Shown here: piece by piece, positions 37,101 through 46,614 of the stretch | Position numbering within the stretch: the stretch's first letter is position 1 | Layout of the letters: every line of letters begins with the position of its first letter | Source of the DNA: Lytechinus variegatus | Lineage: Eukaryota > Echinodermata > Echinoidea > Temnopleuroida > Toxopneustidae | Assembly: GCF_018143015.1 (NCBI RefSeq) | Contig: NC_054758.1 | Location: forward strand, 7,177,501-7,241,500 | Direction of reading: 5' to 3' | Length of the DNA stretch: 64,000 nt | Notes under the pieces: model-generated | What the model saw: only the letters and a program-made list of their open reading frames with translations | Told to the model about the DNA's origin: nothing | The model's database searches: none | Translations under genes and position numbers: made by a program

Positions 37101-38779
37101 TGATGTGGTTCCATGATTTTTGCTCTTATGACATTTGATCCTTAAACCTATATAAAACCCTATTGCAACCCTAACCTGAAATAAACCGCTGATTAATTGT
37201 CTCAGAGGCAAATGTTGTATCGCCATTCAAGTGAACATTTGTCACTTAATAGTTATGTATGTATTTATATACCATTGATATTATTATTTTTAATTTTAAT
37301 TGTTCTCTTTCTGTTTACAGGAGAGCAAAAGAAAAGCAGAGGAGGAGAGACAGAGAAGACAAGCTAGGGAACAGAAAGAACGAGAAGAAAATAAGAGAAA
37401 GGAAGAGGTATGTAAAACCTAATTGTTCTTCGTTATTATACTTGCTTGCTGGTTTTAGAATTATTCCATAGATATAGGAAAACCTTTACCCCCACACAAA
37501 CTGATTTGGTCATGTTGCTCTTTATCTCTGTATAGTGGGCCATATTTCTCATGAATTCTGTAATCTGATTGGTTGATTGTTTGCGAGTCAAACCTGTGTT
37601 TACCTATAAATATATAATTTATATATATCAATATGTAATACAAGCCTGTATTACCTGTTGGGTGTTTAGCTTTTGTTGTTTTCAATGTTTTCATTGTCAC
37701 TCGCATGCCCATTGCTGATTTCAACAACGAAATATGAGGCCATATTACGTGTGTATTCAAGCATTGCGCTGCGCACTACTATTTGCAGATCGCTTTCAAT
37801 GGCAAAATGGGGTGCACAAGTAAGATTAAGACTGGATGATAAAACATATGGGAATTAATAAAGTAGATTTACTGATGACTTGATTGATTGTTTGATATAA
37901 AGGAGAGACAGAGAGCATTAGCAGAGCAGCACAGAGCGCTTCCAGATGAGCCTGAGCCGGAACCAGCCACATCACCGCGTCATGAAGCACCTCCAGCAGA
38001 GGATGAATGGGAGACGCAGGCAGAACAAGAACAACCCCCACAGCTTCCCCCACCCAGGCAGCTTCCAACGTTACCAGGGCGACAGGCCCAACCGCTCCCT
38101 GCCACACCCGACGAACCGAACGTCTATGAGGACGCGGGAGACGTGGGGGCGAATTTCAACGAGCCAGAGGACACGTACGCGGATGCGGATGCAACGGCGA
38201 CGTACGATCAACCTCCAGATGATATGGGTCAACAGACTTACGAAGAAGTTGGTGAGTGCTCCAATCTAGGGAACATTTATTATCATCTACATCAACATCA
38301 CTATCATGTTCATCATAATTATCATCATCGTCATCATCATCATCAACATCATCATCATCACCACCACATCATCAGCCATCATCATCATCATCATCACCAC
38401 CACCATCATCATCACCACCATCATCATCATCATCATCATCACCACCATCATCATTATCATCATCATCATTATCACCCTTATCGCAGGCCTGCCAACTACT
38501 CCTTTTAAAAGGAGTTACTCCTTTTTAAAAGGAGTTACTCCTTTTTTGGAAATTTTTGATATCCATTATATCATAGGGAAAGAAAATTCTCCTTTTTTTT
38601 GTCCATATATTATGTACAGTCATCTATGGGAAATATGCTGTGACTCCTATTTTGTAAATGAATCACTCCTATTTTGTATGTTTACAGGTTGGTAGGCCTG
38701 TTATCGCCATCACCATCATCACCACCATCATCACAGCCATCATCATCATCATCATCACACCATCATCATCATCACCACC

Positions 38780-38811
<32 letters not shown>

Positions 38812-41033
38812 CACCACCATCATCATTATCATCATCATCATTATCACCACCATCATCATCACAGCCATCATCACCATCATCACCACCATCATCACAGCCA
38901 TCATCATCATCACCACCATCATCATCACAGCCATCATCATCATCATCATCACCACCATCATCATTATCATCATCGTCATCATCAACATCATTATCATCAT
39001 CAACATCAACATCATCACATCATCATCGTCGTCAGCATTACCACCCTTATCGCCATCACCATCATCACCACCATCATCACAGCCATCATCATCATCACCA
39101 CCATCATTATCATCATCATCATTATCAGCACCATCATCACCATCATCATCATCATCATCATCATTAGTCTATCTCACAAAGTGTTCCTTCTCTCACCCAC
39201 AGACCACGCCCCTGTTGCCGATGACTCCACCTACGAGGACCTTCCACCGCAGGGTGAACCTGTTGAAGATACTACCTATGAATCTGTACCGGAGGGACAA
39301 GATGGACTCAGAGCCAAGGCTCTCTATGACTACCAAGCTAGTAAGTTAATCCGTTGCCGGGGGGAACCTGGTGGTGCCTGTGTTAAACCTATGGGAATGA
39401 TAGAAACTAGTACGGAATGGTTTAATATAATTATGTTCACTTAGTCTAAATGCAGTTGTGTGTGTGTTTTTGATTTAGTTTTTACAGCTGTGTATCAGTC
39501 AAACAAGATTATTTATGTCTGGGACCGTCCTTTAACGTCACCATACGAAGGAAGTGACCAGTGTCCCGTAACACAAAGGTTAGCGATTGATCATACGCTT
39601 GATTTTCACGATTGATTGTACAGTGTAGTCCATAGATCATTTGTGGAAAAATGTTCTATAATCATTGCTAAGTTTTGCGTTCCGGGCCCCTGGTCTCGAT
39701 CCTCTGCATCAATTTGTAACTTCCCCACATAGCTTAAATATAGAGTTCTTCCTTGTTTTAAACAAAAGGGAACAAGTGGCATGCTGACCAAAATTGAGTT
39801 TTGAAGGTCCGCATTCTCAAAAGAGATTACAATAATTGTTCATTGGTACAAAACCATGGACTATGCAGATATTTGTATACATAATTATTTGTTTTCATCG
39901 CAAACACTTTGAAAAGATGCACACTTTTGGCAAAGGGTGTATTAAAGAAAGTGTGATAAGTACTTTAAGAAATCTCCATGATCAATGGTTTTGTACAATT
40001 GAAACCTATATTGAGTAAACCAGCCATATTGAAGAATTATTCCTTACTTTGACAAAAGGGAGTGAGTAATATACTGACTAATATTTGGTTTTTAATTCAT
40101 TAATTTTTACATATAGCCTTCTTCCTTATGTAATATGGCTTGCTAAGCATCATGCTTTAAATATGCATGATTGATGTCTAAGTAAATGATAGGCATATTT
40201 TGGCTGTTTTACAGAATAGATAATTTTATTACTTGTAAAATCTGTCTGAATTGTGAGTTTTACGTTGACAGCTCAGTCTTTCTTGTTGACCTTTCAATAA
40301 TAATTTTTTGTTATCCATTGTCTTTCTTAACAGCTGATGAAGATGAATTGACCTTTGACCCCAATGAAATAATTACGCAAATAGAGAAGGTAAGTACATT
40401 TCTAGACCTGTATAATTTTTGGGTCAGAATGGTATTCCACATTTCAAAATGGGGATAAGATTCTTAAGACCAGTGCACATTATGCGATCCAACACGACAC
40501 AAATTTTTGATGAATCGCATATTGCATTATATATGAAAGTATCAAGACATAAAATTTGAAGTTCAGCCTAATGTTAGGAAAAATACAATCATTATTTTAC
40601 TTTGCGACAAGCCCTTTGGGCAGAGTAATGTCCAAATCAGGTTCAAGTTGCAGCCGAGTTTGATATCATTACGATTTGGAATTGAATTTTCTTTTCCTAC
40701 AAGGAGGTCATGTGCGCTTGTAGGATTTTGCTTTTCGTTTTCCATATTTTTCCTCCCTTTTCATAGCTTCCGAGAAAAAGTCTTTTTTTTTTTTCATATT
40801 TTTGCTATTAAAATTCCGAGGCGTTGTACAACACAAATAGCAAATATTCTTATTCGTTGAATAGAGCATCTTTCTTTCACCTCATGCGAAATTTCGCACC
40901 ATCGCACTCATGCCTATTCACTGTATATTATCATTTTATCTCTATTCCTCTGCAGATTGATGAGGGGTGGTGGAAGGGTGTATGCCGGGGGAAGACTGGA
41001 CTCTTCCCAGCAAACTACGTAGAAATGTTGTAA
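22112..41033 (+). CDS. CTTN: Cortactin (CTTN/HS1 family), complete coding gene in 14 coding exons
   Basis: Cortactin binds F-actin and the Arp2/3 complex and stabilises branched actin at the cell cortex, with its SH3 domain recruiting partners (family knowledge). The spliced CDS is join(22112..22192, 23731..23804, 24152..24281, 25150..25315, 30620..30672, 31566..31620, 32969..33079, 34261..34497, 36775..36836, 37321..37407, 37903..38251, 39203..39340, 40334..40389, 40956..41033). Every junction is GT-AG, phases agree throughout, and the total is 1,677 nt, or 558 residues plus stop; the human protein is about 550. Visible domains are an acidic N-terminus with DDW at residues 18-20, 5.5 cortactin repeats at about 80-290, a Glu/Lys/Arg-rich helical segment at about 304-375, a Pro-rich region with acidic tyrosine motifs at about 375-500, and an SH3 domain at about 504-556. 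The start is chosen because MW followed by an acidic DDWETDPDF block matches the family. An acceptor-like AG at 22060-22061 suggests an upstream non-coding exon that I cannot place. Confidence 0.95.
23063..23363. mobile_element. Short TIR element with CAGGGTTCC ends (cortactin intron 1)
   Basis: It begins CAGGGTTCCAACAGTCATGG and ends GTGGGAACCCTG. Repeats of GTCATGGAAAA and GTCTTGGAAA lie inside each end. The CAGGG start fits hAT-type non-autonomous elements, but no clear target duplication is visible. Confidence 0.6.
23731..23804 (+). CDS. CTTN: Cortactin coding exon 2
   Basis: Residues 28-51 plus two bases of codon 52. It reads [19 protein letters not shown], matching the conserved cortactin segment after the acidic block. 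The acceptor is TTTTTGTAG and the donor GTAAGT. Confidence 0.93.
24152..24281 (+). CDS. CTTN: Cortactin coding exon 3 (linker and start of repeat 1)
   Basis: Residues 52-95. The linker [10 protein letters not shown] resembles the family LRENV segment. The exon ends with the first half of repeat 1, [16 protein letters not shown]. Acceptor CACATCAG, donor GTATGG, phase 0. Confidence 0.93.
24645..25078 (+). repeat. CTTN: ATC-type trinucleotide array (cortactin intron 3)
   Basis: Imperfect ATCATC/ATCACC repeats with longer-period copies such as CATTGATACTACTGTCAACA. It ends about 70 nt before exon 4. Confidence 0.9.
25150..25315 (+). CDS. CTTN: Cortactin coding exon 4 (end of repeat 1, repeat 2)
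   Basis: Residues 96-150. It completes repeat 1 ([17 protein letters not shown]) and encodes repeat 2 ([19 protein letters not shown] onward). It ends one base into the next codon, the same phase used at all later repeat boundaries. A CAT-type array ends about 70 nt upstream. Confidence 0.94.
25604..25796 (+). repeat. CTTN: Tandem duplication, unit about 102 bp (cortactin intron 4)
   Basis: AGCTGAAAAAAA...CAGG, then TAAGTACCATTTTTTCCGCC and CAGGTGGGAGAAACTGGG, occurs twice with few differences. Confidence 0.82.
28190..29463 (+). mobile_element. 5'-truncated, frame-broken non-LTR (LINE) retrotransposon
   Basis: The translation shows the later part of a reverse transcriptase: [11 protein letters not shown] near 28,220-28,252, then LFADDTN with the catalytic Asp pair at about 28,312-28,333, [16 protein letters not shown], and downstream [16 protein letters not shown] and the usual C-terminal region ending near 29,162. 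The frame breaks at a 7-C run (28520-28526), where the upstream frame meets TGA and the rest continues in another frame. The 3' end has AATAAA and a short ATCA-type tandem tail (about 29,443-29,463), typical of CR1/L2-like elements. The 5' end of the RT and any ORF1 are missing. It sits in cortactin intron 4 in the same orientation as the gene. Confidence 0.85.
30040..30125 (+). repeat. AAAT-type tetranucleotide repeat
   Basis: AAATAAATAAATAAATGAAA and related short runs, in cortactin intron 4 downstream of the retrotransposon. Confidence 0.8.
30620..30672 (+). CDS. CTTN: Cortactin coding exon 5 (first half of repeat 3)
   Basis: Residues 152-168 plus a shared codon 151. It reads [18 protein letters not shown]. 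Other repeats have a two-residue DR or ER before M/V/Q-D; here one residue is missing, so this repeat is 36 rather than 37 residues long. It follows a 5.3 kb intron that contains a retrotransposon. Donor GTAATT. Confidence 0.92.
31566..31620 (+). CDS. CTTN: Cortactin coding exon 6 (second half of repeat 3)
   Basis: Residues 169-186. It reads [18 protein letters not shown], with the usual GFDY replaced by GWDY. Repeat 3 is thus split over two small exons, unlike repeats 4 and 5, which are not interrupted. Acceptor CTCTCAG, donor GTATGT. Confidence 0.92.
32272..32590 (+). mobile_element. CTTN: tRNA-derived SINE, copy 3 (in a cortactin intron)
   Basis: It starts GGAGCGTTGTGACCCAGTGG, has a B box with one change (GGTTCAAATCC), the shared body, and a long 3' part ending TTATTATTATTATC. 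This is the longest copy in the window and best shows the full structure. Confidence 0.78.
32969..33079 (+). CDS. CTTN: Cortactin coding exon 7 (repeat 4, one whole 37-residue unit)
   Basis: The exon is exactly 111 nt and encodes one complete 37-residue repeat, beginning [18 protein letters not shown]. It is symmetrical (phase 1 at both ends), so gain, loss or skipping of it would keep the frame. Acceptor GGTTACAG, donor GTTTGT. Confidence 0.94.
34261..34497 (+). CDS. CTTN: Cortactin coding exon 8 (repeat 5 and partial repeat 6)
   Basis: Residues 225-302. It encodes a full repeat 5 ([18 protein letters not shown] onward) and a truncated final repeat ([17 protein letters not shown] then [13 protein letters not shown]), the same half-repeat ending seen across the family. 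Phase 1 at both ends. Acceptor GTTAACAG, donor GTTAGA, which is weaker than the others. Confidence 0.92.
34502..34640 (-). mobile_element. Likely 3' end fragment of a LINE-type retrotransposon
   Basis: Read on the minus strand it ends in an AT-rich tail with AATAAAGAATTGAATTGAAT, the kind of short tandem 3' end seen in CR1/L2-like elements. It lies directly after cortactin exon 8. No coding remains. Confidence 0.4.
35881..35977. mobile_element. 97-bp MITE with 16-bp perfect inverted ends
   Basis: The ends AAGCACCACGGTGGCG and CGCCACCGTGGTGCTT are perfect inverses around an AT-rich core. It lies in cortactin intron 8. Confidence 0.65.
36775..36836 (+). CDS. CTTN: Cortactin coding exon 9 (start of helical segment)
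   Basis: Residues 304-323 plus a shared alanine codon. It reads [20 protein letters not shown], the start of the charged helical region that follows the repeats in cortactins. Donor GTAAGT, phase 0. Confidence 0.9.
37321..37407 (+). CDS. CTTN: Cortactin coding exon 10 (charged helix)
   Basis: Residues 324-352. Almost entirely Glu, Lys, Arg and Gln, as expected for the helical region between the repeats and the Pro-rich segment. Acceptor TGTTTACAG, donor GTATGT, phase 0 at both ends. Confidence 0.9.
37903..38251 (+). CDS. CTTN: Cortactin coding exon 11 (Pro-rich region with acidic tyrosine motifs)
   Basis: Residues 353-468. It is Pro-rich first ([22 protein letters not shown]). Four tyrosines follow in acidic settings (NVYED, DTYAD, ATYDQ, QTYEE), the type of site phosphorylated by Src-family kinases in vertebrate cortactin; that role here is inference. 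The donor GTGAGT at 38252 is followed within about 25 nt by a CAT array that stays open in frame. Confidence 0.92.
38277..38477 (+). repeat. CTTN: CAT-type trinucleotide array, first part (cortactin intron 11)
   Basis: CATCAT/CACCAC repeats starting about 25 nt after exon 11 and stopping at the MITE at 38484. Confidence 0.92.
38484..38700 (+). mobile_element. Short TIR element (MITE), family A, with TTATCG target duplication
   Basis: It begins CAGGCCTGCCAAC and ends GTTGGTAGGCCTG, giving 13-bp terminal inverted repeats with one difference. The 6-bp direct repeat TTATCG flanks it at 38478-38483 and 38701-38706. It lies inside the CAT array of cortactin intron 11. A second copy lies inverted at 54622-54819. 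Confidence 0.88.
38707..39166 (+). repeat. CTTN: CAT-type trinucleotide array, second part (cortactin intron 11)
   Basis: It continues the array after the MITE, with a higher-order period that includes CACCCTTATCGCCATCACCA again at about 39,044-39,063. It ends about 35 nt before exon 12. Confidence 0.92.
39203..39340 (+). CDS. CTTN: Cortactin coding exon 12 (tyrosine motifs and start of SH3)
   Basis: Residues 470-514. Two more acidic tyrosine motifs (STYEDL and TTYESV) lead into the start of the SH3 domain, [11 protein letters not shown], with the ALYDY signature. The CAT array of intron 11 ends about 35 nt before the acceptor. Donor GTAAGT. Confidence 0.94.
40334..40389 (+). CDS. CTTN: Cortactin coding exon 13 (SH3 middle)
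   Basis: Residues 516-533: [18 protein letters not shown], the RT-loop acidic segment of the SH3 domain. Acceptor CTTAACAG, donor GTAAGT, phase 0. Confidence 0.95.
40956..41033 (+). CDS. CTTN: Cortactin coding exon 14 (SH3 end and stop)
   Basis: Residues 534-558 and the TAA stop. It carries the SH3 ligand-groove signatures DEGWWKGVC and [11 protein letters not shown]. Acceptor CTCTGCAG. Confidence 0.95.
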   Translation: MDEGWWKGVCRGKTGLFPANYVEML

Positions 41034-42480
41034 ATCACCAGAGATTCTATATTATCTGCTTCATCTACGGAACAGCCATTTTGTATGCAGCCATGATCGT
41101 AGCAGCCATGCGACAGTTCCAATGCACAGGTGACAATTCGACCAGTTGTCCGACAGCCCAAGTACCCTAGGCTATGCCTCGGGCATTTAAATACTGTTCT
41201 AAAGGTACCTCGGGGGTTTAATTCCTATTAATGTCCTCCATGGTGTTTATTATTTGTATATTAGAGCATACTTGAGGAGACTAATTAGCATTAGACACTG
41301 AGATTGACATTAAGCATACCATGTAATTGGGTATGTGCTTTCAAATGGGTTAGAATTTTACATAGGATATTGTATGCAGTCACTGTTGCAACGAGAATCA
41401 AAGAACATTGCACGAGCGAAATGCAGTTTCGCTAAGAAAAAATCACACAACATTCCACCTAGATTAAAGGATAGTGAGATTTTTATTGATATATTGGTCA
41501 TTTTAGATAAAGACCCTGCATGTGCATGTATGATCGAGGATTGTGTGTGCTTTAGTTGGTTCTTTTTCTTATCCTCTCTCTTTCCCTCCTCGTCTTCATT
41601 TCACTTTTTCAATCAACGCTGTTCTCAGTTTGTTACTTCATCTCATATTTGATTCTTTCATAACTCTCTCTTTTACTCTTTGTGTCTCTTTGTCTTTTTT
41701 CAGTTCTTTGATTTTTTACATGTACCTCACCCCACACCTCCCTCTATACTCCTTTTATCTCTCTCTCTCTCTCTCTCACCCCTTTGTTTCCTCTTTCATT
41801 TTCTCTCTTTCACACACATTCACCATCCTTGCATTGTGGAGAATCCCTTTTGTATTACTCAACATTATTTAGCCTAGTTAATTGTCAAAGTGTCTTATTC
41901 TTAATTTGGTATTGCTTGCTCCATGTATTTCAATCCAATAACAAACAGGATGAGATGTAATTTTAATTATCATGCATCATTATAAAATTATGATAATGAA
42001 AATAATTATATTGAAAATATAGTAATTAATCTTGCTTAGCAGTCTCTAAGTGCTCTACAATGATGCGTCATAATGTACATGTCTACCAGAGGGATGAGAT
42101 TTAGTACATTTTGTAGCATAAAGTTTGTAATTATGATTATGTATGAAAGAGAATTACATAATGTATTTTTGACCTATTTCTTAATTTGAAAATGTGTACT
42201 ACATGTGCATGTGTTTCAGCCACATACATGTAATTCAAAGGGATGAGATGAAATACATTTCATATCATTAAGTATGTGTAACATAGAGAATTGTGTAATA
42301 TACATTGTATCACAGACTGATTTTGAACTGATACGATCCTGTGTATGATGCTTAATTGATGCTTGAATGAACATATTGTTTTATAGCTCTTAGGAAAATG
42401 TATTAATATATATATACACGATATTATTTGTATTATCAAGTCTTTTCATACAATGGAAATAAAGTCACATGTATTTACAG
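41034..42480 (+). other. CTTN: Probable cortactin 3' UTR
   Basis: There is no coding signal after the cortactin stop. The clearest polyadenylation signal is AATAAA at 42458-42463. The stretch includes a T/C-rich block at about 41,570-41,830 and an interspersed-repeat edge at about 41,160-41,270, whose pattern (GGGCAT followed by GGTACC or CCCGGGG, then TTAATTCCTATTAAT) recurs in a helicase intron at about 59,425-59,530. The extent is inferred. Confidence 0.5.
42458..42463 (+). promoter_or_regulatory. CTTN: Candidate polyadenylation signal for cortactin
   Basis: Canonical AATAAA about 1.4 kb after the stop codon. No transcript data are available here to confirm its use. Confidence 0.45.
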
Positions 42481-42901
42481 GGCGGACATCTAAACATCTG
42501 TTGAATATTAAATTGCAAATGATGATATTTTGCTTTCTGCTAGTACTATAATGCATTTTTAAGTCCATTTCACAGCAGTCAAAATGTTGCAGAAGTCAAA
42601 AAGCAGTCTTGAGACTTTTCTTATATTAGATGCTTGTTTATGTTTTCACCCATACATCATGTAGCTATGTGTTTTATAGCTCCATGCATACATTTATGGC
42701 GAAAAATGGTTATTAGTCAGTTTTACATTGAGCTACATGTTAAGTGATAGGGTAAAAATGGCAAAATGTTAATGTATCAAGCTGTTTTTTTCAACCACCC
42801 GTATTTGTAGTAGGGTCAACACATTTCTTTCACTCATGAAATATAACCGTGATCTTTCATACATGTATCTGTCCAATTCATGCCTTGTTTTTACCAGTCC
42901 T

Positions 42902-43053
42902 GGGGCCGGTGTCATAAACACTTTAGAAATAACTTACAACTAATGCCATCCAACTACCATGGAAACCTTGTCTGTGATTGGCCGCTGAGCCCTGTTACCA
43001 TGAATACGATGATGGTAAAGTTGTAATTGTAAGTCCTTTGTGACAATAGCCCC
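42902..43053. mobile_element. MITE with GGGGCC-type ends
   Basis: It starts GGGGCCGGTGTCATAAACAC and ends in the rough inverse TTTGTGACAATAGCCCC, and contains the ACCATGG and GATTGGC motifs common to this element type in the window. Confidence 0.55.
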
Positions 43054-43984
43054 TGGTACTATACTGTACATGTAAGACTACTTCAGGTATCTGTGTATGT
43101 AATACTGTACAAAGTTGCTTTCCAAACTAGACTACTAAATCTATGGCTTTCAACATTGACCTGGCATTGCTCCTGGGATATTCTCTCAAGTATTTACTTG
43201 CCAGCCTACATTTACACCCTTTTATGTGATACCTTCCTCAAATGGTTTGGAGTAATTTTGGCGCTTTTTGTACCGGTAGCTAAAAAGGAGAAAATGCCAA
43301 AGACAGGTTTTATATTCCAGAGTGATACCAAACATATTATGGTGGTGTTAACAGATGTAGCTACTTCTGTTTTATATTGGGTCTTTTTTGTTTTTAGTAC
43401 TTTGTCACTTCTGCTTATTAGTCTCTGTACGCTGTGAACAGTGTGTATATTTGTGTCTCAGATGAATTTGTTTAATCAATTGAATTGGAGCAGAACTTTG
43501 TTCTTGTCCATAAGATGAATTAATCAATTACTCTAAAGCCTGTGGCTAACATTATTTCAACCGTCAAAATTATGTTGAGAAAAAGTCAGAAAAAAAATCA
43601 AGTGAGATTACCCATTAAATGTTCATGTACTGTACATGTATAAAATGTTATATAATACAATACAGTATTTGCCATTTTCTTGTAGTAAAAATTAGTGTAT
43701 CCATACAGGTGTGTACAGTTATCATTTTTAACATGGATTTTGTATTAGTGTCGAGATTTCTGATCATGTTTCGTGATCGTTACCACTACATGTATAAAAC
43801 TTTAATATGAGCTATGGAATTGAGTCATTCTGTCTCGTACATGTATCATTTTATGTTTGTACACCTCGGATTAAAAGAGATGCCTTTTCATTTTTTGCAA
43901 AAAGAAAGATGCATTTTTTAATATTCTGTTCATCTCTTGTGCTACATTCATCAATAGGGAGTCTTCGCTCGGCCTTCAACATTT

Positions 43985-44060
43985 ATCATCATCACGACCA
44001 TTGTCATCAGTATCACCATCATCACCATCATCATCACCACCATCATTATCACCAATGTCC
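43985..44060 (+). repeat. ATC-type microsatellite
   Basis: Short CATCACCATCATCACC-like run downstream of cortactin. Confidence 0.8.
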
Positions 44061-44272
44061 ATCATCATCATTGCTTTTATCTACATGTATGCCTGGCATA
44101 AAAAAGAACAAAAAACACCTTGGAGATTCAATCTGATTTTACTAAATAAGTCTTTGTTTTTTCAATCATATATCACGATTTTCTTATTGAGTTGCAACTT
44201 CATATGAATACTTCCAACAACCAAATCTCATACGGCACTTACTGTAAACATCTGCACAATGTCTCTAAACAC

Positions 44273-44713
44273 TTAAGCCCGAATTCACAAAGGTGGTTTT
44301 GATAACCCACGGTTGAGTCCATGGTTTACGCAGATTTCCTGTATAAATTACGCTTAATTTAGTGCGTATCGGGTGCCTGTATGAAAAATGTCCAATCCTG
44401 ATGCGCGCTTTTGTCACAGTGCGCCAAATTGATGCCTGTTGTCATGGTTATCAACGCTATTTTATTCATGGGTCCACTGTTTTATTCATGAGTCCACTCT
44501 TCAAACAGTGCACTCATGAATAAAACAGCGTATCTAACCATGGTAACAGGCGTCAATTTGGCGCACTGTGACAAAAGAACGCATCAGGATTGGACATTTT
44601 TCATACACGCACCCGATACGCGCTAAATTAAGCGTAATTTATACATGAAATCTGCATAAACCATGGACTCAACCGTGGGTTTTCAGAACCACCTTTGTGA
44701 ATTCGAGACTTAA
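44273..44713. mobile_element. Long foldback element with TTAA target duplication
   Basis: Two arms of about 200 nt form an almost complete inverted repeat. The outer ends are TTAAGCCCGAATTCACAAAG and the inverse of TTAAGTCTCGAATTCACAAA. TTAA at both edges suggests a piggyBac- or Kolobok-type target duplication; that class is inference. No coding is present. Confidence 0.78.
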
Positions 44714-44721
44714 TGCATAAC

Positions 44722-44860
44722 CAGGGTTCCCAGCCCATCAGGGAAAAAAAAAAAAAACATGCAAAACTGGGAACGTGTTTAAGTAATTATCAGGGAATTT
44801 TGTAAACTTCATCACAGAAAAATCAGGGAAGTTTGTTTTCTTGAACAGCTGGGAACCGTG
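44722..44860. mobile_element. Short TIR element with CAGGGTTCCCAGC ends
   Basis: It starts CAGGGTTCCCAGC and ends GCTGGGAACCGTG, with AGGGAA-rich sequence between. It starts only 9 nt after the foldback element at 44273-44713. A related element lies at 23063-23363. Confidence 0.6.
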
Positions 44861-45455
44861 ACCATACAATGGCTTGCTAGGTTTTGCGGAACTAGGCAGA
44901 ACTAAGTTGGCAGGTATGAATGACCCTACAAGGGTAATGTAGTATGAACCAGGTCATTGCAAAAAAAATCAATTCACTTCAGAGGCATATGTTCATATGA
45001 ATATGACTATCAACAGAATTATTCATCCCTTTGTAAATTGAATTTTTGTTTATCCACATGAATATCATATGCCCCCCCCCCCCTGAAACCCTTTATAAAT
45101 TGTCTTTTCATAGTAACTGGAAGAATGCATTATGTACATGTACTGTATGGAATGGAAACGTACATTACAAAAAATACATGAGAATTGGATGGAATCTTTT
45201 GCGGAAAAATCATCTAAAGCTCATAATAGTCATCAAAATCAGTCATAATCACAATCATCAGCATAATAATAATTATGTAATAAATTTTGAAATAATCTAT
45301 TCTGAAGCACATTATCATTTTTTTATAATAAACTGTATATATAGTATTTCCCATTTCTTCCCTCTTAGGAAAGAAAACCAGTTCACAGTGGTATACGCTT
45401 TGAATTAAAAAAATTTTGAAGCTAGAACCAGTCAGCCTGCTAAATACTGGGAATG

Positions 45456-45459
<4 letters not shown>

Positions 45460-45514
<55 letters not shown>

Positions 45515-45522
45515 CACACAAT
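45460..45522 (+). repeat. AT dinucleotide repeat
   Basis: About 20 AT units flanked by ACACAC on both sides. Confidence 0.9.
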
Positions 45523-45832
45523 ATAAAAATGCAGAGTTAAAAAAACACATACGGTGGAGAATATTTCAGGTTTGAGATAGAAGCAATACCAAGTACTTTC
45601 AAGAGACTTCCTGAAATTGACATGCAAAAACATAAACAAAAAATAGGTTGATTTTAAAGAAACAAGATCTTATGTCACTTTCTATGTAGTGGATGTACTT
45701 TTCTAGCAAATTGAGAGTTCTGGCTTTCTGCTACTAAACACGGCATGCTCCGTTAAAATGCGTAGAAGTAACATTTGCTTGAACTTAAAAAATCTGAAGA
45801 TAGCTTACATAAACAAGCACAAGTGGGACAAA

Positions 45833-46035
45833 CAGAGCTGCCAACCTGAAAAAGAAAATTTCAGTATTTTTAAAGCTGAAAATCAGTATTTTGATGATGA
45901 CATCAGTATTTTCAATGAAATACCATACGACAACACATAAAACGGAAACTTTAGAAATCAGTATTTTGCATGAAACCATCAGTATTCTTATTTTCAGTAC
46001 TAAATACTGAAAATCAGTACTACTTGGCAGCTCTG
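45833..46035. mobile_element. Short TIR element related to family A, with GACAAA target duplication
   Basis: It begins CAGAGCTGCCAA and ends TTGGCAGCTCTG, a perfect 12-bp inverted repeat. GACAAA flanks it at 45827-45832 and 46036-46041. The interior carries repeated CAGTATTTT motifs and differs from family A, but the CTGCCAA ends and 6-bp duplication agree. Confidence 0.8.
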
Positions 46036-46614
46036 GACAAAGCATTATTACTGCTGTGAAAAAGACCCAAAACAAGACTGGAATGACGTGCTTATTTTGT
46101 CTCAGCAATAATCCATACCTTCTCCTGGAATCATCTGGCACATATTTCTTAATTAAACAGTGCATACACATCAAGGGAAATCATTTTCAGGGGGTACTCT
46201 CCACAAACTACCCTGTAAATTGCAACATTGAAGACATTACACTGCGGGGCCATTAATTCCATTTCATTCCAACCTTTTTTGTACAGCCGTCCCCCATTTT
46301 ACTTGAGTCTTACCCCACTTCATAAACTGACCAAGTCATGGCCATTTGAGAACATTATAGACTGTCACAAGAACAAGAAACCAAAGACAAAATTTCATGA
46401 AGGTCCCACACATAGGGGGTCGATGAGCTTGAAGGAAGACCTTTTTTGGGGGTCAAATTTTTGGGAGGACGAATTTGCCCCCCCCCCTGTGAAAAATCCT
46501 AGGTGCGCCACTGTAGTGAATGGGTACTTTCTGGGCTATATTTTTATTTTCCTGGGCTCTCTTGATCATTTCGGGGAAAAATTCACCTCAAGCCCTTGTC
46601 CAATTTAAATCCCT

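Noticed and set aside
38658..39444. His- and Ser-rich ORFs over the intron 11 array, and the His-rich ORF at 55,201-55,872
   Set aside because: Translated CAT/CAC repeats. The first reads into the true exon 12 only because the array is stop-free.
43093..43437. 114-codon hydrophobic ORF downstream of cortactin
   Set aside because: The hydrophobic composition fits AT-rich DNA, with no family resemblance or gene context.
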